From Novosphingobium pokkalii (GTDB lineage Bacteria; Pseudomonadota; Alphaproteobacteria; Sphingomonadales; Sphingomonadaceae), in contig NZ_BMZP01000011.1 in NCBI RefSeq assembly GCF_014652855.1, positions 79,692-143,691 of the forward strand: DNA of 64,000 nt. Direction: 5' to 3'. A program made the translations under genes and the position numbers. Shown one piece after another: positions 37,659 to 46,679 of the stretch; positions within the stretch are counted from its first letter, which is position 1, and the number at the start of each line of letters is the position of its first letter. The notes beneath the pieces were generated by a model. That model was not told the DNA's origin. It saw only the letters and a list, made by a program, of their open reading frames with translations, and did not search any database.

Positions 37659-38864
37659 ATGCAACAGCTTTCCGCTTCCGAACAGGCGCTGCTCGCCCCG
37701 ATCGCCGGCGCCCCGATGCTCGACCAAGTGTTGGCGTGGAGCGCGATCAACACCGGCACGCGCAACCTGGCGGGCCTGGCCATGCAGGCGCAGGTCCTGG
37801 CCGATGCCTTTGCCGTGCTGCCCGGTACGGTGGACCTGCACGCCCCCGCGCCGGTGGAAACGGTGGCGGCCGATGGCACGGTGGGCCTGCTCGACCATGG
37901 CGCCCACCTGGTCGTGCGCGTCCGCCCCGATGCGCCCCGGCGCTATCTGTTGACCGGGCACATGGACACCGTGTTTCCCGCCCACGACCCGTTCCAGGCC
38001 ACCACCTGGCTGGACGAGACGACGCTGGGCGGACCGGGCGTGGCCGACATGAAAGGTGGCATCGCGGTGATGCTCGCTGCCTTGCAGGCGTTGGAGGCCA
38101 GCCCGGTGGCGGCAGCCGTCGGCTATGACGTGCTGATCAACGCCGACGAGGAAACCGGCAGTCTTTCGTCCGCCCCGCTGATCGCGCGGCTCGCCACCGG
38201 CAAGGCTGCGGCGCTGACCTATGAGCCGTCCGCCCTGCCCGATGGCACGCTGGCCGGCGCGCGCGCGGGCAGCGGCAACTATTCGGCGGTGGTCACCGGC
38301 AAGTCTGCCCATGCCGGGCGCAATCCCGATGACGGGCGCAATGCCCTGGTCGCGGCCGCCGATCTCGCCTTGCGCCTGAAAGCATTGCATCGGCCGGGGT
38401 TGTCGGTGAACCCGGCGCGGATCGATGGCGGAAGCGCCAACAACGTGGTGCCCGACAAGGCCGTGCTGCGCTGGAACATCCGCCCGGCGAACGAAGCCGA
38501 TGCCCAGGGCTTTGCGGTGGCGCTGGGCGCGGCCGTGGCGGACGTGGAACGCCTGCACGGCGTGGCCATCCATGTGCACGGCGGCATCAGCCGGCCGCCC
38601 AAGCCGTTGACCCCGCCTGCCCTGGCTCTGTTCACGCTGGTGCAGAGCTGCGGCGCAGCGCTGGGCCAGACGATCGGCTGGAAAGACACTGGTGGGGTGT
38701 GCGATGGCAACAACATCGCCGCGCTGGGTGTGCCGGTGGTGGATACGATGGGCGTGCGCGGCGGATCGATCCATTCGCCGCACGAATTCCTGATCGTGCC
38801 CTCGCTGGCCGAGCGCGCGGCGCTGTCGGCGCTCGTCCTGCACCGGCTCTCGGGGGGAGAATAG
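37659..38864 (+). CDS. M20 family metallohydrolase linked to the ast genes
   Basis: 401 residues, Zn-dependent M20 amidohydrolase: GHMDTVFP (His/Asp), GGPGVADMKGG (bridging Asp), NADEETGS (Glu pair), SAHAGRNPDDGRNA (His) and GGSANNVVPD are the family's five metal and dimer-domain motifs. It is the first gene of a run with astA (6 bp gap) and astB. The classical last AST enzyme, AstE, is an M14-type desuccinylase and is absent here; an M20 enzyme could do that job, but this is only inference. The frame also offers TTG at 37653; ATG at 37659 is preferred. Confidence 0.82.
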   Translation: MQQLSASEQALLAPIAGAPMLDQVLAWSAINTGTRNLAGLAMQAQVLADAFAVLPGTVDLHAPAPVETVAADGTVGLLDHGAHLVVRVRPDAPRRYLLTGHMDTVFPAHDPFQATTWLDETTLGGPGVADMKGGIAVMLAALQALEASPVAAAVGYDVLINADEETGSLSSAPLIARLATGKAAALTYEPSALPDGTLAGARAGSGNYSAVVTGKSAHAGRNPDDGRNALVAAADLALRLKALHRPGLSVNPARIDGGSANNVVPDKAVLRWNIRPANEADAQGFAVALGAAVADVERLHGVAIHVHGGISRPPKPLTPPALALFTLVQSCGAALGQTIGWKDTGGVCDGNNIAALGVPVVDTMGVRGGSIHSPHEFLIVPSLAERAALSALVLHRLSGGE

Positions 38865-38870
38865 GGCTTC

Positions 38871-39908
38871 ATGACGTTCCGCATCCGCGCCGCGCGCGTC
38901 AGCGATCTTGAGGCCATGTACGAGATGGCCAAGCTCGGCGGCAGCGGCTTTACCAACCTGCCCGCCGACCGCGACACCTTGCGCGCCAAGCTGGAGCGCG
39001 CGGCGGGATGCCTGGCGGATTCGCGCGAAAGCCTGCCCGATGGGCCGGGCGACGAACTGTTCGTGGTCGTGCTCGAAAATGCGGCCACCGGCGAATTGCG
39101 CGGCACGGCGCAGATTTTTGCCTGCGTCGGGCGCAGCGGGCCGTTCTATTCCTATCGCCTCACCACGCTGACCCAGCATTCCAAGGAACTGAACCGCACG
39201 TTCCGCGCCGAGATGCTGCATCTCGTCACCGATCTGGAAGGATCGAGCGAAGTTGGCGGGCTGTTCCTCCATCCCGGCGAGCGGGCCGGCGGCCTCGGCC
39301 TCTTGCTCGCGCGCAGCCGCTACCTGTTCATCGCCATGCACCGCGCGCGGTTTGGCCCGCGCATCCTGGCCGAGTTGCGCGGCGTGATCGACGAGCGCGG
39401 CGGATCGGCGTTCTGGGACGCGGTGGGCGGCAAGTTCTTTGGCATGGGCTTTCAGGAAGCCGATCATTTCAACGCCTTGAACGGCAACCAGTTCATTGCC
39501 GACCTGATGCCCAAGCATCCCGTCTATGTCGCCATGCTGCCGGAAAGCGCGCACACGGCGATCGGCATGCCCCATCCCAATGGCCGGCCGGCCATGCGCA
39601 TGCTGGAAGCCGAAGGCTTCGCCTATGAAGGCTATGTCGACATTTTCGACGGCGGCCCCACGCTCAGCGCGCGCACCGACCAGGTGCGCTCGATCGCCGG
39701 GGCGCGCTCCGCCACGGTGGCCCAGGTGGCCGCGCCCGAAGGGCATGGCGCGGCCCAGCGCGCGCTGGTTGCCACGGGGCGCCTGGCTGATTTTCGCTGC
39801 ACGCTGGGTGAAGTGACGCAAGGGCCGGATGGCCTGGTGCTCGATCCGGTCGCCGCCGCCGCGCTCGATGTGCGGCCGGGCGATACGGTGTGGCACGTCG
39901 AACGCTGA
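38871..39908 (+). CDS. astA: Arginine N-succinyltransferase (AstA)
   Basis: First enzyme of the ammonia-producing arginine succinyltransferase pathway, adding a succinyl group from succinyl-CoA to arginine. 345 residues with a GNAT fold; family patterns include AKLGGSGFTNLPADRDTL, SYRLTTLTQHSKELNRTF, SEVGGLFLHPGERAGGLG, FWDAVGGKFFGM and VYVAMLPESAHTAIGMPHP. GGGGGGAG lies upstream at a workable distance. astB starts 10 bp after the stop. Confidence 0.92.
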   Translation: MTFRIRAARVSDLEAMYEMAKLGGSGFTNLPADRDTLRAKLERAAGCLADSRESLPDGPGDELFVVVLENAATGELRGTAQIFACVGRSGPFYSYRLTTLTQHSKELNRTFRAEMLHLVTDLEGSSEVGGLFLHPGERAGGLGLLLARSRYLFIAMHRARFGPRILAELRGVIDERGGSAFWDAVGGKFFGMGFQEADHFNALNGNQFIADLMPKHPVYVAMLPESAHTAIGMPHPNGRPAMRMLEAEGFAYEGYVDIFDGGPTLSARTDQVRSIAGARSATVAQVAAPEGHGAAQRALVATGRLADFRCTLGEVTQGPDGLVLDPVAAAALDVRPGDTVWHVER

Positions 39909-39918
39909 AGGACGAACG

Positions 39919-41184
39919 ATGGCATTGGTGGAAATCAACTTCGACGGGCTGGTCGGCCCCAGCCACAACTATGCCGGGCTGAGCCTGGGCAACCTGGCCT
40001 CGGCCAACCACGCGGGCCAGGTGTCCTACCCCCGCGCTGCCGCGCTCCAGGGGCTGGGCAAGATGCGCCACAATCTGGGGCTGGGCCTGGTGCAGGGCCT
40101 GTTCGTGCCGCTGCCGCGCCCCAATCCGGCGTTCCTGGGCGCCCTGGGCCTGGCCGATCGCGACCCGGCCGACGAAGCCGAGCGCCGGTTGCGCGCTGCC
40201 GCCTGGTCGGCCAGCGCGATGTGGACGGCCAATGCCGCCACGGTCAGCCCCGCACCCGATACGGCCGATGGCCGCTGCCACCTCTCTGCCGCCAATCTCG
40301 TGACCATGCCGCACCGCGCGCAGGAATGGCCGGACACGGTGCGCCAGTTGCGCCTGGCCTTTGCCAGCAGCGCGCACTTTGCCGTGCACGATGCCGTGCC
40401 GCCCTGCTTTGGCGATGAAGGCGCGGCCAACCACATGCGCATGACCACGCGGCACGATGCGCCGGGCCTCGAAATCTTCGTCTATGGCCGCCCCGGCGGC
40501 GCCTTTCCCGCGCGGCAACACGAGCAGGCCAGCCGCGCCGTCGCCCGCGTCCACGGCCTCGATCCGGCGCGCTGCCTCTTCGTGGAGCAGGCCCCCGAGG
40601 CGATCGCGGCCGGCGCTTTCCACAACGACGTGGTGGCCGTGGCCAACGAGCGTGTGCTGTTCACCCATGAACAGGCCTTCGCCGATCCCGACGGCACTTA
40701 CGCAGCGATTCGCGCGGCCTTGCCCGAAGCGGAGATCGTCGTCGTACCGGCCAGCGCCGTCAGCCTGGCCGACGCGATCCGGTCCTACCTGTTCAACGCC
40801 CAGTTGCTCACGCTGCCGGGCGGCGAAATGGCGCTGGTGATCCCGCTGGAAGCCTGGGAAACGCCATCGGTGCGCCAATGGCTCGATACCATGCTGGCCG
40901 GCAACGGGCCGATTCGCCAGGTGCTGCCGGTCGATGTGCGCCAATCCATGGCCAATGGCGGTGGGCCGGCCTGCCTGCGGCTGCGCGTAGTGGCCGATCC
41001 GGCCACGATCGATCCCCGCTTCCTGCTCGATGCCGCGCGCCTCGATCATCTGGAGCAGGTGGTGGCCAGCCACTGGCCCGAACAGATCGATGCGGCCGAT
41101 CTTGGCCAGCCCGCCCTGGCCCGCACCGTGGTTGCCGCGCGCGTCGCACTGCTCGACGCGCTCGGCCTGCCGGAACTGCATTGA
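39919..41184 (+). CDS. astB: N-succinylarginine dihydrolase (AstB)
   Basis: Second AST step: hydrolyses N2-succinylarginine to N2-succinylornithine with release of two ammonia and CO2. 421 residues, amidinotransferase fold; NFDGLVGPSHNYAGLSLGN opens the protein, AAGAFHNDVVAV carries the active-site His and SMANGGGPACLRLRVV the catalytic Cys. GAAGGAC is the ribosome site. astC and astD are not in the window, so the pathway must be completed elsewhere. Confidence 0.93.
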   Translation: MALVEINFDGLVGPSHNYAGLSLGNLASANHAGQVSYPRAAALQGLGKMRHNLGLGLVQGLFVPLPRPNPAFLGALGLADRDPADEAERRLRAAAWSASAMWTANAATVSPAPDTADGRCHLSAANLVTMPHRAQEWPDTVRQLRLAFASSAHFAVHDAVPPCFGDEGAANHMRMTTRHDAPGLEIFVYGRPGGAFPARQHEQASRAVARVHGLDPARCLFVEQAPEAIAAGAFHNDVVAVANERVLFTHEQAFADPDGTYAAIRAALPEAEIVVVPASAVSLADAIRSYLFNAQLLTLPGGEMALVIPLEAWETPSVRQWLDTMLAGNGPIRQVLPVDVRQSMANGGGPACLRLRVVADPATIDPRFLLDAARLDHLEQVVASHWPEQIDAADLGQPALARTVVAARVALLDALGLPELH

Positions 41185-41367
41185 ACCGAGCGGCGTTGTC
41201 TTTGGCAAACGCCGAGCTGTCGCCGCCCTTTACAATGAAGCGGGTGTTAAGCTTTAATACGCCAGCAAACATCGGATTGGCATGAAGGTTGCTGATCACG
41301 GTGGCGAGAACGGGATGGCGACAGGTCCGGCGGATCGCAAACCCAGGCTGGAGATTAGGGACAACGC

Positions 41368-41634
41368 ATGCTCCGCAAGATTGGTCGCCTCTTCCTGATC
41401 AAGAATCGCTTCGAGGCGTTTGCGGTGATCTATGCGCTGGCGCTGGGCGCGGTGGAGCGTGGGCAGGCCTATCTCACCCGTTTCCCCGGTTTCGGTGGAA
41501 AATTGCTTTTCCTGGCAACGACTTGCGCGGTATTCATGGCAGGCGCCAAGATTCTCGACTGCCTGCGGTTCGAGCAGGCCCGCGCGGCGCAGAAAGCCGC
41601 CGAGGCAGAGCCGCCAGAGGGCAACACCGCCTGA
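41368..41634 (+). CDS. Small membrane protein of unknown function
   Basis: 88 residues; hydrophobic segments at about 16-30 and 44-60 (LLFLATTCAVFMAGAKIL), charged tail rich in Glu/Ala. No domain recognised. It has its own terminator immediately downstream and stands alone between astB and the convergent GNAT gene. It looks like a real gene from the signal-like helices, codon use and the terminator; function not known. Confidence 0.6.
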   Translation: MLRKIGRLFLIKNRFEAFAVIYALALGAVERGQAYLTRFPGFGGKLLFLATTCAVFMAGAKILDCLRFEQARAAQKAAEAEPPEGNTA

Positions 41635-41652
41635 CCCGATCGACGGAAATCG

Positions 41653-41684
41653 CCCCTCTCCTGCCGCCAGGAGAGGGGCTTTTT
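41653..41684 (+). terminator. Rho-independent terminator
   Basis: Perfect 11-bp stem CCCCTCTCCTG / CAGGAGAGGGG with a 4-nt loop CCGC, followed by CTTTTTC. It closes the small membrane protein gene on the plus strand; the GNAT gene stop on the minus strand is 10 bp further. Confidence 0.88.
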
Positions 41685-41693
41685 CATGGCTGC

Positions 41694-42257
41694 TCAGGCC
41701 GCGATGCGACGATCGCGATCGCAATTCCCGGGCGGATCGAGATCCAGCGCATAGCCCAGCGTCGGCGCCACGCCATCGCGCGCAAGGCTGGCACCGGGGC
41801 GAATCTCGCCGGTGGAGCGGAAGCCGAGCTTGGCCAGCACGCGCCCCGAGGCCGGGTTGTCGAGGAAATGGCGCGCCGCGACGCGGCGATGGCCGAGCGT
41901 GGCGGCGAGGCTCAGCAGGGCGCGCGCCGCCTCGGTGGCGAACCCCCGCCCCCAATGCGACCGCGCGATCCAGTAGCCCAGCAGGGGCGGCGCGCCGGCC
42001 GGGCCATGCTCGTCTGGCATCAGGCCGACGCAACCGATCAATTGCGCCCCTTCCGCGCCGGGCAGGGTCACGAAGAAATGGGGGTGGTGGCCATCCTGCG
42101 CCCGCGCGGCAAAGGCGCGGGCGTCTTCGGCACGATAGGGCCAGGGCGCACGCGCGAGATGGCGCACAACGGCTTCGTCATCGATCAGATCGAACAGTTC
42201 GGCCCAGTCTTCCGGCCAACCCGGCCGCAGGAACAGCCGCTCGCTGCGAATGAACAT
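41694..42257 (-). CDS. GNAT family N-acetyltransferase (RimJ/RimL-like)
   Basis: 187 residues. SERLFLRPGWPEDWAELFDL is the typical start of the RimJ/RimL-type GNATs, ARSHWGRGFATEAARALLSL the acetyl-CoA binding motif A, and NPASGRVLAKLGFRSTGE the final conserved block. Such enzymes acetylate ribosomal proteins, antibiotics or small amines; the target is unknown. GGAGA precedes this ATG. It lies downstream of rplU-rpmA, as in many sphingomonads, but the terminator at 42384-42419 separates it. Confidence 0.83.
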   Translation of the reverse strand: MFIRSERLFLRPGWPEDWAELFDLIDDEAVVRHLARAPWPYRAEDARAFAARAQDGHHPHFFVTLPGAEGAQLIGCVGLMPDEHGPAGAPPLLGYWIARSHWGRGFATEAARALLSLAATLGHRRVAARHFLDNPASGRVLAKLGFRSTGEIRPGASLARDGVAPTLGYALDLDPPGNCDRDRRIAA

Positions 42258-42383
42258 CGGTAGTCTCCAGTCAACCGCTCCCTTTCGCCGGATGCTTATG
42301 CACTTTCCGGTGACAAGGATATTGCGTGGTGCGCCAAGTGCTTCGATTTTCGAGGCAAACGGCGCCGTTGCGGATGAGGGAGA

Positions 42384-42419
42384 CAAAGAAAAAGGGAGAT
42401 GGGGCAAGGCCCCTCTCCC
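42384..42419 (-). terminator. Rho-independent terminator after rpmA
   Basis: Read on the minus strand: GGGAGAGGGGC, loop CTT, GCCCCATCTCCC, then TTTTTCTTT. It ends the rplU-rpmA message; the GNAT gene lies beyond it and so needs its own promoter. Confidence 0.85.
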
Positions 42420-42484
42420 TCGTTCAGCCGGCGCGAAACCGGCGGGGCCATCCCATCAGGATGGCCCATGGCATGACCATCCGC

Positions 42485-42754
42485 TTATTCGGCGGCTTCG
42501 GCCATCACGTCGACCGACACGTACTTGCGGCCAAGCTTGCCAGCGTGGAAACGCACGCGGCCGTTGGCAAGCGCAAACAGGGTGTGGTCCTTGCCGAGGC
42601 CAACGTTGGCGCCGGGGTACACGCGGGTGCCGCGCTGACGGATGATGATGTTGCCGCCGACCACGTCCTGGCCGCCGAACTTCTTCACGCCAAGGCGCTT
42701 GGACTGCGAGTCGCGACCGTTGCGCGACGAGCCGCCTGCTTTCTTATGTGCCAT
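42485..42754 (-). CDS. rpmA: 50S ribosomal protein L27
   Basis: 89 residues, full length: [20 protein letters not shown] at the start, [19 protein letters not shown], and VHPG-like [19 protein letters not shown]. It sits 23 bp after rplU, the universal gene order. The N-terminus lacks the cleavable extension seen in Firmicutes L27. Confidence 0.97.
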   Translation of the reverse strand: MAHKKAGGSSRNGRDSQSKRLGVKKFGGQDVVGGNIIIRQRGTRVYPGANVGLGKDHTLFALANGRVRFHAGKLGRKYVSVDVMAEAAE

Positions 42755-42777
42755 CTCTGCTTACTCCGAACTGGCGC

Positions 42778-43074
42778 TCAGGCGACCGACACGATGCGCA
42801 GCAGGGTCATCTGCTGGCGGTGGCCGTTCTTGCGGCGATAGTTGTGACGGCGGCGCTTCTTGAACACCACGACCTTTTCCGACTTGGCCTGGGCGATGAT
42901 TTCCGCCGAAACGGTCACAGCCGAAGCATCGGCCAGTTCGCCATCCTTGCCAGCCAGCAGGACGTCACCGAGGGTGATGGTTTCACCGGCTTCACCAGCC
43001 AGCTTTTCCACCGCGATCTTGTCTCCGGCGGCCACCCGATACTGCTTGCCGCCCGTGCGCACAATTGCGAACAT
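42778..43074 (-). CDS. rplU: 50S ribosomal protein L21
   Basis: 98 residues. [19 protein letters not shown] is the L21 start, and [20 protein letters not shown] the basic RNA-binding tail. The frame is open 99 bp upstream, but the family start is here. A strong predicted promoter (43197-43225) leaves a leader of about 115 nt. First gene of the rplU-rpmA pair. Confidence 0.96.
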   Translation of the reverse strand: MFAIVRTGGKQYRVAAGDKIAVEKLAGEAGETITLGDVLLAGKDGELADASAVTVSAEIIAQAKSEKVVVFKKRRRHNYRRKNGHRQQMTLLRIVSVA

Positions 43075-43196
43075 GGTTCTGCTATCCGTTTCAAATGCCT
43101 GGCCCACCAAGCACCCCGATCGGCCAATTCCGAATCGCGGACAGCGGGCAATGTGCCGGTTCCCCGCAATCATGCGAAGCCCCGGAAAGAGCGGCG

Positions 43197-43225
43197 CGGA
43201 TAGTCCAAGCGGGGGGCTGTGTCAA
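43197..43225 (-). promoter_or_regulatory. Predicted sigma-70 promoter of rplU-rpmA
   Basis: On the minus strand TTGACA (43225-43220), a 17-bp spacer and TATCCG (43202-43197). The match is strong and its position ahead of ribosomal genes fits. Divergent from the lipoprotein gene starting at 43302. Confidence 0.6.
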
Positions 43226-43301
43226 CGCCGGAGCGGCGGGAAATGCATGGAACAGCGCTGGCCCGGCTGGCCATCGGCCCTGCACATGCTATGGCACCGC
43301 C

Positions 43302-43856
43302 ATGGCCCGCCTGTCCAATCGCTTCGCTGCCGTGCAACGGCTTTCGCTTCTTGGCCTCGCTGCGGCGCCCGCCCTGGTGCTGGGCGGCTGCGCCAATGAT
43401 CGTGGCCGCTTCCCGTCGCTGGCGATTCGCCCGGCCGAGCGCGCGTTCTACCAGGCCCAGCCCGCACCGGCTGCTGCCACCCCGGCCCAGCCCGCCCCGA
43501 TCCCGGCCGATGCCACGCTGACGCAGCGCCTGGCCGCACTGGAAACCCGCGCACGCGAAGCAGACGCGCGCTTCGTGGCGCTGGTGCCCGAAGTGACCCG
43601 CACGGTCAGCCGCGCGCGTGGCGCCGCGACCGGCAGCGAGACGTGGAATCTGGCGCAAGTCGCGCTCGCCCGCCTCGAATCGGCACGCAGCGACACCGCC
43701 ATCGCCCTGGCGGACCTGGATCAACTGGCGGTAGAGACCCAGATCGCCGCAGTGGACAAGCCTGGCCCGGACGCTGCGAACGTCAGCAACGCGCGCGATT
43801 CGGTTGCGGCCAGAGTGGCGCAGCAGGATAGCGTGCTCGCGCAACTGAAGGGGTGA
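43302..43856 (+). CDS. Putative lipoprotein, unknown function
   Basis: 184 residues. MARLSNRFAAVQRLSLLGLA then LVLGGC is a lipoprotein leader (Cys about residue 29). A Pro/Ala-rich linker follows, then a largely helical region (LTQRLAALETRAREADARFV ... LDQLAVETQIAAVD) likely to be a coiled coil. No family recognised. Convergent with moaE, 3 bp apart. Confidence 0.7.
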   Translation: MARLSNRFAAVQRLSLLGLAAAPALVLGGCANDRGRFPSLAIRPAERAFYQAQPAPAAATPAQPAPIPADATLTQRLAALETRAREADARFVALVPEVTRTVSRARGAATGSETWNLAQVALARLESARSDTAIALADLDQLAVETQIAAVDKPGPDAANVSNARDSVAARVAQQDSVLAQLKG

Positions 43857-43859
43857 TTC

Positions 43860-44303
43860 CTACCACCGCGCGCGGTCGGCAAAGTCCTCGCTGCGCGGTT
43901 CGATCCAGCGCCAGCCCTGCGCGGTCTTTTCCCGCTTCCAGAACCAACTGTCGCTTTTGAGGTGGTCCATCACGAAATCGGTGGCGGCAAAGGCATCGCG
44001 GCGATGGCGCGCGGCGGCGGCCACCAGCACGATCGGATCGCCCGGCCGCATCACGCCATGGCGATGGAGCACCAGCAGCCCCTCCAGGCTCCAGCGCCCC
44101 AGCGCGGTGGCCGCCAGCGCTTCCATGCCCGGCAGTGTCAGCGGCGCATAGTGGCGCAGTTCCAGCGCCTCCACCCCGTCGCCACCGCGCACCTGACCCA
44201 GAAAACTGACAACCCCGCCAGCGCTGCCGAATCGCCCGGTAAAGGCGGAGAGCAGCGCGGCGGGGTCAAACGCCGTATCGGTGAGGCGGACGTCTGCCGT
44301 CAT
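43860..44303 (-). CDS. moaE: Molybdopterin synthase catalytic subunit MoaE
   Basis: 147 residues; forms the heterotetramer with MoaD that inserts sulfur into precursor Z to make molybdopterin. VVSFLGQVRG, LELRHYAPLTLPGMEALA, HRHGVMRPGDPIVLVAAAARHRR and the catalytic Lys region WFWKREKTAQGWRWIEPR are seen. It lies 21 bp downstream of the ferredoxin-NADP reductase gene and 1.1 kb from moaD, on the same strand. The cofactor is needed by the molybdenum hydroxylase at 15583-18173. Confidence 0.93.
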   Translation of the reverse strand: MTADVRLTDTAFDPAALLSAFTGRFGSAGGVVSFLGQVRGGDGVEALELRHYAPLTLPGMEALAATALGRWSLEGLLVLHRHGVMRPGDPIVLVAAAARHRRDAFAATDFVMDHLKSDSWFWKREKTAQGWRWIEPRSEDFADRARW

Positions 44304-44324
44304 CGCCGTGCGGGCGCCCGGCGA

Positions 44325-45140
44325 TCAGCCAACGAACGCGCGCTCGATCACGAAATCGCCCGGCTTGGCATTGGAGCCTTCGACAAAGCCCATGCCTTCG
44401 AGCAGGGCGGCGAAATCCTTGATCATTTCCATCGAGCCGCACAGCATCACGCGGTCGGTCGCCGGATCGAGCTTGGCTTCGCCGGGGATGCCGTCGAACA
44501 GCGCGCCGCTTGCGATCAGCTTGTCGATGCGCACGTTGTTCCTGAACGGCTCGCGCGTGACGGTGGGCACATAGTGCAACTGCTGCGCGGCCTGCTCGCC
44601 GACCAGCGGGTCTTCGGCAAAGCCGCTCGACAGTTCCTCGTGGAACGCCAGCTCGCTGACCTTGCGCACCGAGTGCACGACGATCACTTGCTCGTAGAAC
44701 TCATAGACGTCAGGGTCGCGCGCCAGCGACAGGAACGGCGCCAGGCCGGTGCCGGTCGAGAACATGAACAGGCGCTTGCCCGGCAGCAGGGCATCGGTCA
44801 CCAACGTGCCGGTGGGCTTCTTGCCCAGATAGATCTGGTCGCCGGGCTGGATCTTTTGCAGGCGCGAGGTCAGCGGGCCATCGGGCACCTTGATCGAGAG
44901 GAACTCCAGTTCCTCGGCCCAGGCCGGGCTGGCCACCGAATAGGCGCGCAGCAGCGGGCGGCCGTTGTCGCCTTGCAGGCCGATCATCACGAATTCGCCG
45001 GAGCGGAACCGGAACGAGGCCGGGCGGGTGATGGTGAAGCTGAACAGGCGCTCGTCCCAGTGCTTGACCGTCAGCACGGTTTCCACCGTGGCCGCGGCCG
45101 TGGGTTCGAGCGTGGCGACTTCCACCTGGGGTTCGGACAT
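44325..45140 (-). CDS. fpr: Ferredoxin--NADP reductase
   Basis: FAD enzyme exchanging electrons between NADPH and ferredoxin/flavodoxin. 271 residues. FAD motif RAYSVAS (~63-69), NADP-binding FSTGTGLAPFLSL, RVMLCGSMEMIKD, and a C-terminus ending ERAFVG. This is the bacterial subclass-I FPR type. I start at MSEPQVEV, with GGAAAG just upstream; the 26-codon extension before it is not family-like. Confidence 0.9.
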   Translation of the reverse strand: MSEPQVEVATLEPTAAATVETVLTVKHWDERLFSFTITRPASFRFRSGEFVMIGLQGDNGRPLLRAYSVASPAWAEELEFLSIKVPDGPLTSRLQKIQPGDQIYLGKKPTGTLVTDALLPGKRLFMFSTGTGLAPFLSLARDPDVYEFYEQVIVVHSVRKVSELAFHEELSSGFAEDPLVGEQAAQQLHYVPTVTREPFRNNVRIDKLIASGALFDGIPGEAKLDPATDRVMLCGSMEMIKDFAALLEGMGFVEGSNAKPGDFVIERAFVG

Positions 45141-45309
45141 CGAAAGGGCTTTCCTTGGCAAGCGGCCCCTTATCCCCGCCGGGATCAGGCCATGGGGCCG
45201 GGCAAGCTGGCCCGGCAAGCGCCGCCCCCATAGGGATTGGGGGCCGCGCTGTCAAAAACCGCCGCTGCGAAAATAGCTTTCAGGGCCTAAAGCGGGATGG
45301 GGGCAATCT

Positions 45310-45404
45310 CCCCCTCCTCTTCAGAGGAGGGGGTCGGGGGGTGGTGGATGCGTCGCGCAAGGTTTCGCACCACCCCCAACCCCCTCCTCTGAAGAGGAGG
45401 GGGC
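45310..45404. repeat. ~95-bp nested-palindrome intergenic repeat (copy 2)
   Basis: Reverse-orientation copy of the element at 5289-5384: the flanking CCCCCTCCTCTTCAGAGGAG and CCCCCTCCTCTGAAGAGGAG palindromes and the CACCACC arms are the same; only the centre differs in part. It lies between the ferredoxin-NADP reductase gene and moaD. Confidence 0.75.
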
Positions 45405-45429
45405 TTTAAGCTCTATCCCCCGCTAGCCC

Positions 45430-45675
45430 CTAGCCCCCGCTGACCGGCGGGAGGAACGCCAGTTCGTCACCCTCGGCCAGGACCATGGCCTCGCTTTCGC
45501 CAACCAGTTTGCCGTTGAGCGCCCAGCGCACCCGCTCGCCCAGCAGGTCGAGCGCCAGGGCGGGATCGAGACTGGCCAGGACATCGGCGAGCGGCCCCGG
45601 CGTCACCGCCAGTTCGGCGCAGCCGGCGCGGTCTTCCAGGCGGCCGAGGAACACGAGCTTGGCCATCGCACTCAT
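45430..45675 (-). CDS. moaD: Molybdopterin synthase sulfur-carrier subunit MoaD
   Basis: 81 residues, ubiquitin-like fold, ending in the required Gly-Gly (FLPPVSGG) that is thiocarboxylated and donates sulfur to MoaE. The start ATG overlaps the moaA stop (ATGA), so moaD follows moaA in one operon. A second in-frame ATG 9 bp later is possible. Confidence 0.9.
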   Translation of the reverse strand: MSAMAKLVFLGRLEDRAGCAELAVTPGPLADVLASLDPALALDLLGERVRWALNGKLVGESEAMVLAEGDELAFLPPVSGG

Positions 45676-46679
45676 CCGCCGGTCATCGACATGTGGCGCG
45701 AGACCGCCGGCGCAGCGCCGGGGCGATCGATGGCGAAGGCATGCCGTTCCTGCTTTTCGCCCATGGCGCGGGCAAAGGCATCGGCCAGCGCGGCATCGGG
45801 ATCGGCCGAGCGCAACGCGGCGCGCAAGTCCACGCGCCCTTCCCCGCCCAGGCACATGTAGAGCTGGCCCGTGGCCGTGACACGAACGCGGTTGCAGGTG
45901 GCGCAGAAATTGCCGGTCAACGGCGTGATGAAGCCCAGCCGGCCGCCGGTTTCCGCCACATCGACATAGCGTGCCGGGCCGCCACTGTTGTGCGCGCTGG
46001 GCACCAGCGTCCAGCGCTGTTCCAGATCGCGGCGCACGGCATCGAGCGGCAGGTAGTGATCGATGCGATCGCCATCGACGTCGCCCAGCGGCATGACTTC
46101 GATCAGCGTGACATCGTGCCCCTGGCCATGCGCCCAGGCGACGAGATCGGGCAGCTCGCCCTCGTTCACGCCCTTGAGCGCGACGGCATTGAGCTTGACC
46201 TTGAGACCGGCGGCGCGCGCCGCCTCCAGCCCTTCGAGCACCTGTGGGAGGCTGTCGCGCCGGGCCAGCGCGGCAAAGCGATCGCGATCGAGCGTATCGA
46301 GCGACACGTTGATTCGCCGCACGCCGGCCAGCGCCAGGTCTTCGGCAAATTCGGCCAGCCGCGTGCCATTGGTGGTCAGCGTCAATTCGCGCAGGCCACC
46401 CTCGCCCAGATGGCGGCCGAGCGCCCGCACCAGATCGACCATGTCGCGCCGCACCAGGGGTTCCCCCCCGGTCAGGCGCAGCTTGGTCACGCCGCGTTCG
46501 ATGAAGGCCCGGCTGAGGCGATAGAGTTCTTCCAGGCTCAACACTTCGGCGCGGGGCAGGAAGGTCATCCGCTCGGGCATGCAATAGGTGCAGCGCAAGT
46601 CGCAGCGGTCGGTCACCGAGAGGCGAAGATAGGTTATGGCCCGCGCGAAGCGGTCAACCAGAGGCGCGGGCGCTGTCAT
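45672..46679 (-). CDS. moaA: GTP 3',8-cyclase MoaA (molybdenum cofactor biosynthesis)
   Basis: Radical-SAM enzyme starting molybdopterin synthesis from GTP. 335 residues. The N-terminal cluster [12 protein letters not shown] binds the SAM 4Fe-4S; the C-terminal motif [20 protein letters not shown] binds a second 4Fe-4S that holds [18 protein letters not shown] is the characteristic GGEP block. Its start overlaps the end of the FolM-like reductase gene by 4 bp and its stop overlaps moaD. Confidence 0.95.
   Translation of the reverse strand: MTAPAPLVDRFARAITYLRLSVTDRCDLRCTYCMPERMTFLPRAEVLSLEELYRLSRAFIERGVTKLRLTGGEPLVRRDMVDLVRALGRHLGEGGLRELTLTTNGTRLAEFAEDLALAGVRRINVSLDTLDRDRFAALARRDSLPQVLEGLEAARAAGLKVKLNAVALKGVNEGELPDLVAWAHGQGHDVTLIEVMPLGDVDGDRIDHYLPLDAVRRDLEQRWTLVPSAHNSGGPARYVDVAETGGRLGFITPLTGNFCATCNRVRVTATGQLYMCLGGEGRVDLRAALRSADPDAALADAFARAMGEKQERHAFAIDRPGAAPAVSRHMSMTGG

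Noticed and set aside
41282..41398. 38-codon ORF starting MKVADHGGEN ahead of the small membrane protein
   Set aside because: It overlaps the better ORF at 41368 in another frame, lacks a family, and its length is expected by chance.
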